A stretch of DNA of 64,000 nucleotides from Bartonella sp. JB63 (lineage in GTDB: Bacteria > Pseudomonadota > Alphaproteobacteria > Rhizobiales > Rhizobiaceae), in NCBI RefSeq assembly GCF_002022665.1, contig NZ_CP019788.1, positions 558,001 to 622,000 of the forward strand, read 5' to 3'. The number at the start of each line of letters is the position of its first letter. The first letter of the stretch is position 1. Below the pieces are notes generated by a model. The model saw nothing but the letters and a program-made list of their open reading frames with translations. It did no database searches and had not been told where the DNA came from. The position numbers and the translations under genes were made by a program. Below are positions 12,014 through 21,257 of the stretch, in pieces.

Positions 12014-12137
12014 GAGATACATATTATTATTTCTAAATAATATTGAACAAAAAATTATCACTCCGGTACGCACTACCTGATCCGGAGAGAAGCAGTTTAT
12101 TTTCTGTTTCTGGTGATTATCTAAATCAACAATGTTA
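12014..12137 (+). ncRNA. ffs: Candidate 4.5S/SRP-like structured RNA
   Basis: A GC-richer island inside AT-rich intergenic DNA. Bases 12080-12095 contain TCCGGAGAGAAGCAG, which matches the apical core of bacterial SRP RNA (E. coli TCCGGAAGGAAGCAG) at 13 of 15 positions, including the AAGCAG of the symmetric loop that binds Ffh. Outside it, flanks pair as one long interrupted hairpin: ATTATCACT near 12053-12061 with GGTGATTAT near 12112-12120 (one mismatch), then AATAATATTG near 12037-12046 with CAATGTTAAT near 12130-12139. A promoter-like pair lies just upstream. Alternative local hairpins also exist (CTCCGG/CCGGAG at 12061-12087; AGAAGCAG/CTGTTTCT at 12088-12111). The call rests on reading by eye; exact ends are uncertain. 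If it is not SRP RNA it is still a structured RNA candidate. Confidence 0.5.
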
Positions 12138-12358
12138 ATTCTAAGTTAGTAAATTCTTAAAAAAGTATGGAAATTATCTTTTTAAGATACTTTGTGTTCA
12201 TTTTTGTAAAATATCATAAAAGTAAGACATGTAAGCTGTATATCTTTTATTTTAAGGAATTGCTTTTGATATTAAAAGAAGCCTATTATTTTCTAGTTTT
12301 GCAATATATTTAATAGAATAGAATTCAGTATGTAAAAATAATAAAATGAAGATTTTCT

Positions 12359-13570
12359 ATGGATAAAAATTTTTTGATGTCTTGCAGAATTGATTTTAAA
12401 ACCCAGCGTTTAGGCATTTTAGCTCTTGCAGTAGGAAGTTTTGCTATTGGTACTGCTGAGTTTGTTGCAATCGGTTTGCAACCGGAGATGGCGCATAGTT
12501 CACATGTTAGTATTTCCATAGCAGGACAATATATTTCTTCTTATGCTTTAGGAGTTGTGATTGGAGCTCCTATTTTAGCGGTTGTAACAACTAAGCTGCC
12601 ATATAAGGCTGTTTTAATAGGATTGATGTTTTTTTATGCTTTGGCGAATATTGCTAGCGCATTTTTTTCTGATTTTAACTTATTGGTGATATTGCGATTT
12701 ATCAGCGGTCTTCCACATGGCATTTATTTTGGTATTGCGACTATGGTTGCATCTTCGATGGTAGAAAGAAATGAACAGGCAAAAGCTGTTGGTAATGTTA
12801 TGCTTGGTTTAACAATTGCAATAGTTATTGGAGCGCCAGGTGCAACTTGGATCGGTCAATTTGTTGGTTGGCAGGTCGCATTTCTTCTCGTAGGCGTTAT
12901 TTCTTTGGTGTGTTGTGTTTTTATTTGGAAATTTTTACCTTCTGTTTCTAACATTTCAAAAACAAGCGTTTTTAACGAATTAAGTGTATTAAAAAAAAAG
13001 GAAGTGTGGTTCCTATTGGCTATGGTTTCGATTGGTGCATCAGGATTATTTTCTGTTTTTACTTATATTAAGTCCACGTTACTTTATGTTTCTAATGTTT
13101 CTCTTAAATGGGTACCATTTATTATGCCATTGATGGGATTGGGAATGGTTGTCGGTAATATTTTAGGGCCTAAATTTGCAGTTAAGATTGGTTCTTCAGC
13201 AACGATATTTTTTACTATGCTTTGGAGTACATTCGTTTTTTTTCTTTTTTTCTTTTTATCATATAATCCACTAACAGCAGCATTAGGATGTCTTCTTATT
13301 GGGACTTCTTTTGCATCTATGCCTTCTATACAAACAAAAATCATTAATATTGCTATGCCTGCACAGATGTTGGCCAGCGCTTTGATGCAGTCCGCTTTTA
13401 ATATTGCCAATGCTCTTGGAGCAGAATTTGGAGCGTGTATTTTGAAATTAGGGTATAGTTATGAATATACAGCTATCCTTGGAGGCATTTTAACTTTGTG
13501 TGGATTGTTGATTTTTTGTTTTTTATGGTACACGGAAAAATATAATCAACATTTTTCTAATGATCTGTAA
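12359..13570 (+). CDS. MFS efflux transporter, AraJ/DHA1-like
   Basis: Predicted inner-membrane proton-coupled exporter of the major facilitator superfamily, 403 residues, about 12 membrane helices. The N-terminal helix ILALAVGSFAIGTAEFVAIG resembles the AraJ/YdhP/NepI group of DHA1 exporters, which export sugars, purine nucleosides or drugs; the substrate cannot be told from sequence. The loop between helices 2 and 3 (AVVTTKLPYKAVLIGLM) is in the position of the MFS signature, and GLPHGIYFGIATMVASSMV covers helices 4-5. It begins at ATG 12359; the site before it is weak, and MSCRIDF six codons later is an alternative start. It stands alone, about 220 bases after the SRP-like RNA, with no regulator next to it. 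Confidence 0.85.
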   Translation: MDKNFLMSCRIDFKTQRLGILALAVGSFAIGTAEFVAIGLQPEMAHSSHVSISIAGQYISSYALGVVIGAPILAVVTTKLPYKAVLIGLMFFYALANIASAFFSDFNLLVILRFISGLPHGIYFGIATMVASSMVERNEQAKAVGNVMLGLTIAIVIGAPGATWIGQFVGWQVAFLLVGVISLVCCVFIWKFLPSVSNISKTSVFNELSVLKKKEVWFLLAMVSIGASGLFSVFTYIKSTLLYVSNVSLKWVPFIMPLMGLGMVVGNILGPKFAVKIGSSATIFFTMLWSTFVFFLFFFLSYNPLTAALGCLLIGTSFASMPSIQTKIINIAMPAQMLASALMQSAFNIANALGAEFGACILKLGYSYEYTAILGGILTLCGLLIFCFLWYTEKYNQHFSNDL

Positions 13571-14051
13571 ATTAAAGAGTTTTTTAAACTATTTTTGTTT
13601 TTTTGTTCTATTTTTCTATTCAATTTTCTCAATGTTTCAAATCTAATTAGAAATACATTGAAGCATAAAAATAATCATCAAATTTAAGCAATACAATATT
13701 TATTATCAAATTATTAATGAGTGCTATAAAGAATTTTTTTATTTAAAAATCATCTTTACTATTTCTTCAAAGTTAATAGCTCAACAAAATTATCGATGAT
13801 TTTTGCTAATGCGGTGTTTAACACTGGTAAAAATAATTGAAAAAAGTGTTAGATTTACTATCATGTGGAGCATATCCTGTAATATTCACGTATCGTAGAT
13901 ACAACAATGCTATCAGTAACTTTGATAGAAAATGATATAAATAATACCTCCACAGATAATAAAAGTATCTTTATATAATAGGCCTTGTTGTTAGAATGAA
14001 ACATAAAAACGTTTGTATTTGAACGATTTATAGAAAGAAACTCAAAGTTCT
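13571..14051 (+). other. Gene-free region between MFS gene and icd
   Basis: 481 AT-rich bases between two convergent genes, with no credible ORF. It holds small inverted repeats: TAACACT at 13819-13825 with AGTGTTA at 13845-13851, and CTATCA/TGATAG near 13910-13930. Neither has a T-run that would make a standard terminator. Nothing else is recognisable. Confidence 0.5.
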
Positions 14052-15296
14052 TTATTTAAAAGGCTTTGAATTTAAAATGATATTAGGAGTCATTTCTTTT
14101 TTTAAGTTTTCATCAATTTTCTCAAGAAACCCTGTTGTAGATAACCATTTTTTTTCTGGACCGATTAAAATAGCAAGATCTTTTGTCATAAAACCTTCTT
14201 CAACAGTATTAATACAAACTCTTTCCAATGTAGTAGCAAAGTTTTTTAATTCTTCATTATTATCAAGCTTAGCACGATGCGCTAGTCCACGTGTCCAAGC
14301 GAAAATTGAAGCAATAGAATTTGTTGACGTTTCTTCATTTCTTTGATGCTGACGGTAATGACGAGTTACTGTACCATGTGCAGCTTCTGCTTCAACAATT
14401 TTACCATCTGGTGTCATGAGAACAGAAGTCATCAGACCAAGAGAACCAAATCCTTGAGCAACGATATCTGATTGGACATCACCATCATAATTTTTACATG
14501 CCCAAACGTAACCACCTGACCACTTAATTGCAGAAGCTACCATGTCATCAATGAGGCGATGCTCATAATATAATTTATGATTTTCAAATTCAACTTTAAA
14601 TTCCGCGTCAAATATTTCCTGAAAGATATCTTTAAAACGACCATCATAGGCTTTTAAAATGGTATTTTTTGTCGAAAGGTAGACAGGAACATTGCGTTGA
14701 AGTCCGTAATGAAAAGATGCACGGGCAAAATCGCGGATTGATTCATCAAGATTGTACATTGCCATTGCAACTCCTGCACTTGGAGCATCAAAGACATCAT
14801 ACTCGATAATCTGACCATCATCACCAACAAATTTAATACTTAATTTTCCTTTACTTGGAAATTTGAAATCAGTTGCTTTATATTGATCACCAAAAGCATG
14901 ACGTCCGACAATAATTGGTTTTGTCCAACCTGGAACAAGACGTGGAATATTTTTGCAGATAATAGGTTCACGAAAAATAACGCCTCCTAAAATATTGCGA
15001 ATTGTGCCGTTTGGTGACTTCCACATTTTTGTTAAATTGAATTCTTTAACACGTGCTTCATCAGGAGTAATGGTTGCACATTTCACACCAACCCCATATT
15101 TTTTGATAGCATTAGCAGAATCAATTGTTATTTGATCATTGGTTGCTTCTCTATTTTCAATGGAAAGATCATAATATTTAAGATCAATATCGAGATAGGG
15201 ATGAATGAGCTTATCTTTAATATATTTCCAGATAATACGAGTCATTTCATCGCCGTCGATTTCAACAATGGGATTTGCCACTTTAATCTTTGCCAT
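14052..15296 (-). CDS. icd: Isocitrate dehydrogenase, NADP-dependent
   Basis: Oxidative decarboxylation of isocitrate to 2-oxoglutarate with NADP+, in the citric acid cycle and a main NADPH source. It has 414 residues, of the homodimeric eukaryote-like type found in rhizobia, with [18 protein letters not shown] at the N-terminus, the substrate block [33 protein letters not shown], the metal-binding [20 protein letters not shown] segment and the cofactor region [15 protein letters not shown]. The start at 15296 is supported by AGGGA about six bases before the ATG and by [16 protein letters not shown] matching relatives. The gene stands alone. Its upstream region is shared with the divergent unknown gene at 15541 and contains an inverted repeat at 15404-15434. 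Confidence 0.98.
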   Translation of the reverse strand: MAKIKVANPIVEIDGDEMTRIIWKYIKDKLIHPYLDIDLKYYDLSIENREATNDQITIDSANAIKKYGVGVKCATITPDEARVKEFNLTKMWKSPNGTIRNILGGVIFREPIICKNIPRLVPGWTKPIIVGRHAFGDQYKATDFKFPSKGKLSIKFVGDDGQIIEYDVFDAPSAGVAMAMYNLDESIRDFARASFHYGLQRNVPVYLSTKNTILKAYDGRFKDIFQEIFDAEFKVEFENHKLYYEHRLIDDMVASAIKWSGGYVWACKNYDGDVQSDIVAQGFGSLGLMTSVLMTPDGKIVEAEAAHGTVTRHYRQHQRNEETSTNSIASIFAWTRGLAHRAKLDNNEELKNFATTLERVCINTVEEGFMTKDLAILIGPEKKWLSTTGFLEKIDENLKKEMTPNIILNSKPFK

Positions 15297-15403
15297 TAGG
15301 AGTCCCTTTTTTGTATAAATAACATTTTTTCCTATAATACTTTAAGATCCATGATGGAAATTAAAAACAAAAATAGTAGAAGAATGTTAAATTTCAATCA
15401 ACG

Positions 15404-15434
15404 AAAAGCTTTTTGCATATATAAATAAGCTTTT
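15404..15434. repeat. Inverted repeat between icd and unknown gene
   Basis: Perfect 8-base arms AAAAGCTT (15404-15411) and AAGCTTTT (15427-15434) separated by 15 bases, in the divergent region between icd and the gene at 15541. It could be an operator or simply chance in AT-rich DNA. Confidence 0.3.
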
Positions 15435-15540
15435 ATTTTAAATGTTTGTTCTTTCAATTTTTCGTTTTTAGTTTGAAATTTTTTTATCTGTGTTATATTA
15501 ATTATAGTAATTGGGGTGCATAATTAAATGGGGGAAAACC

Positions 15541-16179
15541 ATGATTTCTATTGATTCATTTCGGTTAAATCCAGAAATTGATGGGTACCAAAACCCTAGC
15601 TCACATAAAGAGAAAAATTTCACTGAAATACTTCAGGGTGATGTTCAGATCCCATCTGTGCGTATTAGTAGTAAAAATATTATTCATTCGAATTTACACG
15701 GCACATTATCATATATTCAAGAGTTTACTGATAATGAGAAACTATTTACATTAGTATTACCTTCTTTAATTGATGGTACTCATCCCATTTCTTCATGGGG
15801 AAGTTTGATTGAAGTCGATGCTTCACAATTTCAAGGTTATGATGGTGTTCCAAAAGATCATTTTCAGGTTTATGTTCCTTTGATAATAAATGATAATCAA
15901 TTGAAAGATTTTGTACATTCTTTAGTGAAAAGAGGGAAATTACTTGGAGGAACACAAGCTTTGTTTAAAGCTCTAGAAAATGATACTGCTGAAATATATA
16001 ATCAATCAGATTTAGAAAATCTTATTGGAAAATCAGTTAATTGGAAACAAGGTAATATGTTTGGTACAATGTGGGATCGTCGTATGATTGATGAACAATC
16101 AATCCAACAATTTCAACAGGAAGGTAAGCAAATATTTACTGGAGCTATAGGATCTATTCGTTTTGCTATTATTTATTAA
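15541..16179 (+). CDS. Unknown protein, 212 residues
   Basis: I do not recognise this protein. The start at 15541 is chosen because GGGGGA lies just upstream of the ATG; a start ten codons earlier is possible. The product has no signal peptide, no membrane helix and no cysteine. Visible features are a polar N-terminus (SIDSFRLNPEIDGYQNPSS), a central beta-rich part (LFTLVLPSLIDGTHPISSWG, HFQVYVPLIINDNQ), a Lys-rich helix (LKDFVHSLVKRGKLLGG), and a Gln-rich helix before an Ile/Phe-rich end. It is the first gene after the divergent icd and is followed by over 1.3 kb of gene-poor DNA, which suggests a lineage-specific or accessory gene. It could be a secreted effector or phage-derived, but nothing proves this. 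Confidence 0.6.
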   Translation: MISIDSFRLNPEIDGYQNPSSHKEKNFTEILQGDVQIPSVRISSKNIIHSNLHGTLSYIQEFTDNEKLFTLVLPSLIDGTHPISSWGSLIEVDASQFQGYDGVPKDHFQVYVPLIINDNQLKDFVHSLVKRGKLLGGTQALFKALENDTAEIYNQSDLENLIGKSVNWKQGNMFGTMWDRRMIDEQSIQQFQQEGKQIFTGAIGSIRFAIIY

Positions 16180-16812
16180 CATTACTAAGCTGTATAGTTT
16201 TAAGGATATTAGCTTGTTTGCATGAATAAATACAAAGATCTTACTAGTAATATGCAATTTTTTTGAATGAAATAGACACATTTATATCAATATCTTTTTT
16301 TATTAAATGATAAAGCCTTGTGAGATAATTGAGAGAAATGCATTGGCAAAACTAAAATTTTTTATATAAAAAATAACATAAAACGGGTATTAGAGATGCG
16401 ATGTTTGCTTTTTGGTTTCTGGCACGATATCTTTTACAAAGGTTAGTTATTATCACGACTAAATTTTCGGATAACCTGGAGAAGTATTTCAAAAAATCGA
16501 AGCTTCATCTTTTACCAAGGCATTTATTATCTAAAAGTTCATCTTTACGTAATTGAATAGAACTAACAACTGTTCAAAATATTGTTTTCTAAATCTGTAA
16601 TGATGTTTAATTGTGTTGACAATATTTACCTTGATCAATGCTTTTATTCTTTCTGGGTTAAAAATGAACACGCGTAACAAATATTTTTGAAAAAATGGCT
16701 AAAGCTACAGGGTATAGACGTGACTTTTCATTTGTTAACAGAAAAACATATATGATTTGCCTGTTATGCTGCGTTATCACTCGGTAGAAACGAATTAAGC
16801 AATATAATTTCT
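16180..16812 (+). other. Gene-poor AT-rich region
   Basis: 633 bases with no recognisable gene. A 51-codon ORF at 16401-16556 exists but has no ribosome site and no family resemblance. A TTGACA at about 16617 lacks a matching -10. The stretch looks like decayed or neutral DNA between the unknown gene at 15541 and the ORF fragments leading to tRNA-Glu. Confidence 0.45.
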
Positions 16813-17043
16813 ATGCACCATCTTTTTGAAGATATTTTCAATCCAGAAAAAGTGAGTGTTTTAAGGAGTTCATACAATAATGAATATATCGATATAAATG
16901 ATATCGGAGGCGAAGATATCAGAGATAAGATTGTACTACCAAATGAAGGTGAGACTTATACCAGCTTCTATAAAGATTATAGTCTTTATTTCATTATACT
17001 CATAGTAAACGATGATTATATAAGTAACTGTAAACTCTACTAA
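16813..17043 (+). CDS. Short ORF of unknown nature, possible remnant
   Basis: A 76-codon ORF beginning MHHLFEDIFNPEKVSVLRSS with acidic, polar composition in the first two thirds and a hydrophobic stretch (YSLYFIILIV) near the end. No family is recognised and no convincing ribosome site precedes it. The composition of the first 55 residues looks more protein-like than the surrounding frames, and an open stretch upstream (MAKATGYRRDFSF near 16694) may belong to the same lost gene in another frame. It could be a fragment of a decayed accessory gene or a chance ORF. Confidence 0.25.
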   Translation: MHHLFEDIFNPEKVSVLRSSYNNEYIDINDIGGEDIRDKIVLPNEGETYTSFYKDYSLYFIILIVNDDYISNCKLY

Positions 17044-17097
17044 AAAAATTATTCAAGGGTGTCAAAAAAACAAGAACGTTACCAATAAATAGTAAAA

Positions 17098-17324
17098 ATG
17101 CCTAGTCAAGCGGTGCAAGATCTTCTTAATTTGTCAGAAGAAGATTGGATAAAAGCCTTAAATGCTAATTTAACTTCACAAAGAGATCAAAGATCTTGTG
17201 AATTAAAGTCAAAGCTAATCTTACACTCTGGGAGTATCCAATACCTAATAAGAAACTTTATAAACAACTAGAGTGCACGAAGTTACAGAAATTAATAAAA
17301 AAGCTTAAGAAGTATACCAGCTAA
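17098..17324 (+). pseudogene. Fragment of an unknown gene, frameshifted
   Basis: A reading frame from ATG 17098 gives MPSQAVQDLLNLSEEDWIKA and continues with polar, helix-like sequence to about codon 40. It then loses coding character and stops at 17271, while a second frame continues with LTLWEYPIPNKKLYKQLE and a Lys-rich helix to about 17324. Joining the two frames gives a plausible helical protein of about 75 residues, so this looks like a small gene broken by a frameshift. No family recognised. It lies about 220 bases before tRNA-Glu in a gene-poor stretch. Confidence 0.3.
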
Positions 17325-17547
17325 CTAGAACTCATGAATTGAAAATAATAAGCATAGCCTGTTAAAAATGTAAGGCCTTGTATCTTTTTATGTGAAGTTA
17401 TTAATTAAAAATATTTGTATCTATCTCGATTTATAATGTGTTATCGAAAGAAAATATAAAGTTATATTCCTTCACTTTTATTATACTGTTTCTCATTATT
17501 CAAAATAATCAATAAAATCAACAGATTACGTAAAAGGAAAAAGCAAC

Positions 17548-17622
17548 TGGTACGCCCAAGGGGAATCGAACCCCTGTTTCCGCCGTGAAAGGGCGATGTC
17601 CTAACCGCTAGACGATGGGCGC
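17548..17622 (-). tRNA. tRNA-Glu (anticodon TTC)
   Basis: On the minus strand the 75-base sequence folds as a cloverleaf: acceptor GCGCCCA pairing with TGGGCGT (G1-U72 wobble, as I recall for some alphaproteobacterial tRNA-Glu), D arm around TAGCGGTTAGGA, anticodon stem-loop CCGCC/CTTTCAC with anticodon TTC, T arm CAGGGGTTCGATTCCCCT, discriminator A and an encoded CCA at 17550-17548. It stands alone with its own promoter at 17639-17667. Confidence 0.97.
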
Positions 17623-17638
17623 AAACCAGTGATGAGGC

Positions 17639-17667
17639 TTATAGAGAGGATCTTTTTACTTCGCAAG
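17639..17667 (-). promoter_or_regulatory. Promoter of tRNA-Glu
   Basis: On the minus strand CTTGCG (17667-17662), 17 bases, then CTATAA (17644-17639). This fits the alphaproteobacterial housekeeping pattern CTTGAC-N17-CTATAT closely. The predicted start is about ten bases before the tRNA 5' end, the expected short leader for a stable RNA. Confidence 0.75.
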
Positions 17668-18370
17668 TCCTATAAGTGATTTTTTTTAAAAAAATGCATT
17701 TTGTTGAATTATTTTTGGGGACATGCACAGGATTATATAATCCAAGACTATTTAAAAATAACTTCAGATAATAAAATATCTTATAAAAACAGATAATAAA
17801 TTTTAATACACAAAAATAGTTATGCTTGTATTGTTTCCGATAAAAAATAGATGAAAATGATCAAATCAAGTATTTTATAATATGCAAAATAATTTTAAAC
17901 ACCGTTTTATAATTATTGTAGGATTTATGCATAGTGAAAATGTTATTTAACAAAGACAGAAGGATTTACTCAGAACGGTGATATATATTTATTGGCCAAT
18001 TAATAAATGAATAAATTATAGGCCATAAGTTTATTTTATATAATTAAGTTGGACGAAGATAAGCAGCGCGGTATCTCATGTTGAGAAAAAAGATGAGAAA
18101 CGGTAATTAATTATCTCCCTTAATATTTACTTTAAAGCAAATTCAATAAATTTTTTATTTATTTTTTATATTTAAGCAGATGAAATATTTGCAAACTGCG
18201 GCATTGTATAAAGATTTCTGATTTAGTTAATGAGCATTAAAGAGAATTGTATTATAGTTTTCCTTTGTGAAGATCTTTCATCTTTGCAAAAGATGTATGA
18301 TGTATTATTGATATTTAGGAATAAAATGCTAACGTCGTTTTATTAATACTAAGCCAATAGGACTTTTTAT
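17668..18370 (+). other. Gene-free region upstream of glpX
   Basis: About 700 AT-rich bases between the tRNA-Glu promoter and glpX. No ORF with coding character. A short hairpin TCTCA-TGT-TGAGA occurs at 18074-18086, followed by A residues, so it is not a terminator for the plus strand. The last 150 bases presumably hold the glpX promoter, which could not be identified. Confidence 0.45.
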
Positions 18371-19360
18371 ATGATTCAATCAACTCAGAAGATCTTAAAT
18401 GGACTCGATCGTATTTTAACCCTTGAATTAGTACGTGTGACTGAATATGCTGCTGTTGCAGCTGCACGTTGGCGAGGACGTGGTGACGAAAAAGCAGCCG
18501 ATCAAGCTGCTGTCGATGCGATGCGTCGAGAACTTAATTGTTTACCTATTGATGGTACAGTTGTAATTGGTGAGGGGGAGCGCGATGAAGCTCCTATGCT
18601 TTATATTGGAGAAAAAGTAGGACTTCAAAATGGAGTAGCAGTTGACATTGCACTTGATCCACTTGAAGGAACGACTATTTGTGCTAAGAATCTTGCTAAT
18701 TCACTTGCCGTAATTGCGATTGCCCAAAAAGGGAATTTACTTTATGCTCCTGACGTTTATATGGAAAAAATTGCTATTGGCCCTGGTTATCCAAGGGGGG
18801 TGGTTGATATAGATGCTAAGCCTGCTGATAATATTTATGCTCTTGCAAAGGCTAAAGGAGTCGATGCTAATAAAATTACTGTTTGTATTATGGAGCGGCC
18901 TCGTCATACAGAATTGATTAATGAAGTGCGCAAAACAGGTGCATCAATTCGTTTAATTGGTGATGGAGATGTTGCTGCTGTTATTCATACAACCGATTCA
19001 GATACAACAGGTATTGATATTTATATGGGTATTGGTGGTGCACCAGAAGGTGTATTAGCTGCGGCAGCTTTACGTTGTACTGGTGGACAAATGCAAGGAC
19101 GCTTACAACTTAATACAGAAGAGCAAATTGCTCGTGCTGCTAAGATGGGTATTGATAATCCTAATAAGGTTTACACAATGGAAGAAATGGCCAAGGGCGA
19201 TGTTTTGTTTGCTGCAACGGGTGTAACTGATGGCAATATACTGTTTGGTGTTAAATTTACTCGTGATTATATTCAAACAAATAGCCTTGTGATGCGTTCA
19301 TATACTGGCACAATTCGGAATATTAAAACACAACACAGGAAGCAGTCAAAATTTAGCTGA
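18371..19360 (+). CDS. glpX: Fructose-1,6-bisphosphatase, class II (GlpX)
   Basis: Hydrolyses fructose 1,6-bisphosphate to fructose 6-phosphate in gluconeogenesis. It has 329 residues, the usual class II length. Visible blocks are AARWRGRGDEKAADQAAVDA, the metal-site motif VIGEGERDEAPMLYIGE, DPLEGTT, ICIMERPRH-like CIMERPRHTELI and the GIGGAPEGVLAAAALR phosphate-binding region. Start at ATG 18371, preceded by AATAGGAC. No class I FBPase is seen in the window. It stands alone and is convergent with ilvE. Confidence 0.96.
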   Translation: MIQSTQKILNGLDRILTLELVRVTEYAAVAAARWRGRGDEKAADQAAVDAMRRELNCLPIDGTVVIGEGERDEAPMLYIGEKVGLQNGVAVDIALDPLEGTTICAKNLANSLAVIAIAQKGNLLYAPDVYMEKIAIGPGYPRGVVDIDAKPADNIYALAKAKGVDANKITVCIMERPRHTELINEVRKTGASIRLIGDGDVAAVIHTTDSDTTGIDIYMGIGGAPEGVLAAAALRCTGGQMQGRLQLNTEEQIARAAKMGIDNPNKVYTMEEMAKGDVLFAATGVTDGNILFGVKFTRDYIQTNSLVMRSYTGTIRNIKTQHRKQSKFS

Positions 19361-19454
19361 TTTCTTTTTTAGGAGTAATATACATTGCTCAGAGAATAAA
19401 CTTTTATGAATTCTTAAATATAGATTTAAAGATAGTTTTATTTTCATATACACA

Positions 19455-20560
19455 TTATGATATATAAACACAATGTACCCACCCGTTTTTATCTTCTATA
19501 TTTCCTTTTTGTATATCGACAAGTTGTGTGCGAAGTTTTTCTGTAATATCACCACATTTTTCATTCCCGATGATATATTCTTCATCTTTATATTTAATAC
19601 GACCGATTGCTGTTATAACAGCAGCAGTACCACATGCAAAAGCTTCTTTAAGGTGACCATTTTTCACATCTTCTTTAAGTTCTTCAAAAGAATAAGGGCG
19701 CTCTTCTATTGTTAAACCCATCTGTTTTGCTAACTTTAAAACAGAATGACGAGTTATTCCTGCAAGAATAGTGTTGTTAAGTTCAGGTGTTACAAGTGTA
19801 TTATTAGCCATAATAAAGCAAATATTCATTCCACCAAGCTCTTCAATCCACTTATGCTCTACCATATCAAGAAAGAGCACTTGACTACAATCATTTTGAA
19901 TTGCATTTTTTTGCGCAATTAGGCTTGCTGCGTAGTTCCCACCACATTTCGCAGTTCCTGTTCCGCCAGGACCAGCACGACTGTAGTCTGTTTCAATCCA
20001 TACGCTAACAGTTTTTTCTTGCTCTGTAAAATATGATTCAACTGGAGATGCTATGATACAAAAATATACTCTCGAGAAGGATGAACTTTCAATATACTGT
20101 CATTGCCAAACATAAAAGGGCGTAAATAGAGGCTAGCATTCGGGTGATCAGAAATCCATTTTTGGTCAATTTTTACTAATTGCTTCACTGCGTCCAAAAA
20201 GATATCTTTTGGTAATTCAGGCATAGCTAACCGTTTCGCTGATTCCACAAAACGTTGTGCATTGGCATCAGGGCGAAATAATAAAATACGTCCATCTTTT
20301 GCACGATATGCTTTTAAACCTTCAAAGATTCCCTGCGCATAATGCAAAATAACACTTGCTGGACTAATTTCTAAAGATTTATATTGAGAAATAGCCGCAT
20401 CATGCCAATTTTTATCTTCATTCCATTTGATAATAACCATATGGTCTGTAAAAAATTGACCAAAACCAGGGTTTTGTAAAATTTCTTCACGCTTTTCATC
20501 TGACAAAGGAAAGGGATGCTTTTCTATTTTAAACAGAAGCGATAAGTTAAGAGAATCCAT
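19455..20560 (-). pseudogene. ilvE: Branched-chain amino-acid aminotransferase, one frameshift
   Basis: PLP-dependent transaminase for leucine, isoleucine and valine, of the longer bacterial/eukaryotic BCAT type (about 368 residues when joined). The first frame (20560 down to about 20060) carries the N-terminus through LHYAQGIFEGLKAYRAKDG, LFRPDANAQRF and LYLRPFMFG. The second frame continues with IASPVESYF, RAGPGGTGTAKCGGNYAASL (PLP-binding Lys), EELGGMNICF, ILAGITRHSVL, EAFACGTAAVITAIG and the C-terminus. The only lesion is one missing base in a T-run (A-run at 20060-20064 on the plus strand); five T where six would restore YIFCIIASPVESYF. Everything else is intact, so this is either a very recent pseudogene, a slippage-restored gene, or a sequencing error. 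Confidence 0.9.
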
Positions 20561-20836
20561 AATTAAACCTTCTGAAACAATGTTTTACTTCTGTATATTT
20601 TGGTAAGATAATAAAATATTTCGATTATATTATTAGCAATTTCTTCGTGTCAATGTTTGAATACAGGATTTAGATTGTAGCGACTATTAATAGATATTCT
20701 TTTTTTAGAATTTTAATTATGATTCTTAGAGGAGTTTGGAACTTTTATAAGTGAAAATCGTTTTCTGAGATACTGTAAATGTTTTTATCATTGAATAATG
20801 TTAACAAGTAATGAAACTAAGAAAAGGGGACTAGCT

Positions 20837-21091
20837 ATGATTGAAAAAAACCATCCAATACATGAAGAGCGAAAAGCTGCAGAACAAAGAAACTGTAAAT
20901 GGTCTGATTCAATTGGTAAAAGTATTTTTACTATTGTCCTTGCTCTCCTCATTATTTGGCTTATTGCAGTATTTTTAGGGGCTTTTTGGAGTAAATCACA
21001 AAGACATATATCTGACAATAATACAACAGGAGTAAATCAGATGACGACAAGTTCAAAACAAAATCTAACAATACTTAAAACAATACCTTAA
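20837..21091 (+). CDS. Small single-span membrane protein, unknown
   Basis: An 84-residue protein of unknown function. The start at 20837 is chosen because AAAGGGGA lies a few bases upstream; the ORF itself opens 13 codons earlier. A charged N-terminal part (MIEKNHPIHEERKAAEQRNC) is followed by one membrane helix at about residues 30-53 (SIFTIVLALLIIWLIAVFLG) and a Ser/Thr/Asn-rich tail. It lies between the divergent ilvE and the convergent SPOR-domain gene. It may be a small envelope protein; no family recognised. Confidence 0.55.
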   Translation: MIEKNHPIHEERKAAEQRNCKWSDSIGKSIFTIVLALLIIWLIAVFLGAFWSKSQRHISDNNTTGVNQMTTSSKQNLTILKTIP

Positions 21092-21257
21092 AAAATAATA
21101 TGCTTTTATCATTTTAAGAACGAGATATCTTAGATAAAGAGATACAATTATCACATGTAAAGAAAACTAGGCATTTAAAAGATAATCTGATACGAACGGG
21201 GTATTTTGGAAACAAAAAATAAAATAATGATAACCGTTTAGGCTATCACTATATTTA

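Noticed and set aside
12061..12087. CTCCGG/CCGGAG hairpin read as a rho-independent terminator for tgt
   Set aside because: No T-run follows, and the element has its own promoter-like sequence and SRP-like core, so a structured RNA is the better reading.
16401..16556. 51-codon ORF MFAFWFLARY...
   Set aside because: No ribosome site, no homologue recognised, and in a decaying AT-rich region where such ORFs are expected by chance.
16180..18370. CRISPR array or tandem repeats in the gene-poor region
   Set aside because: No regularly spaced repeats could be found by reading the sequence.
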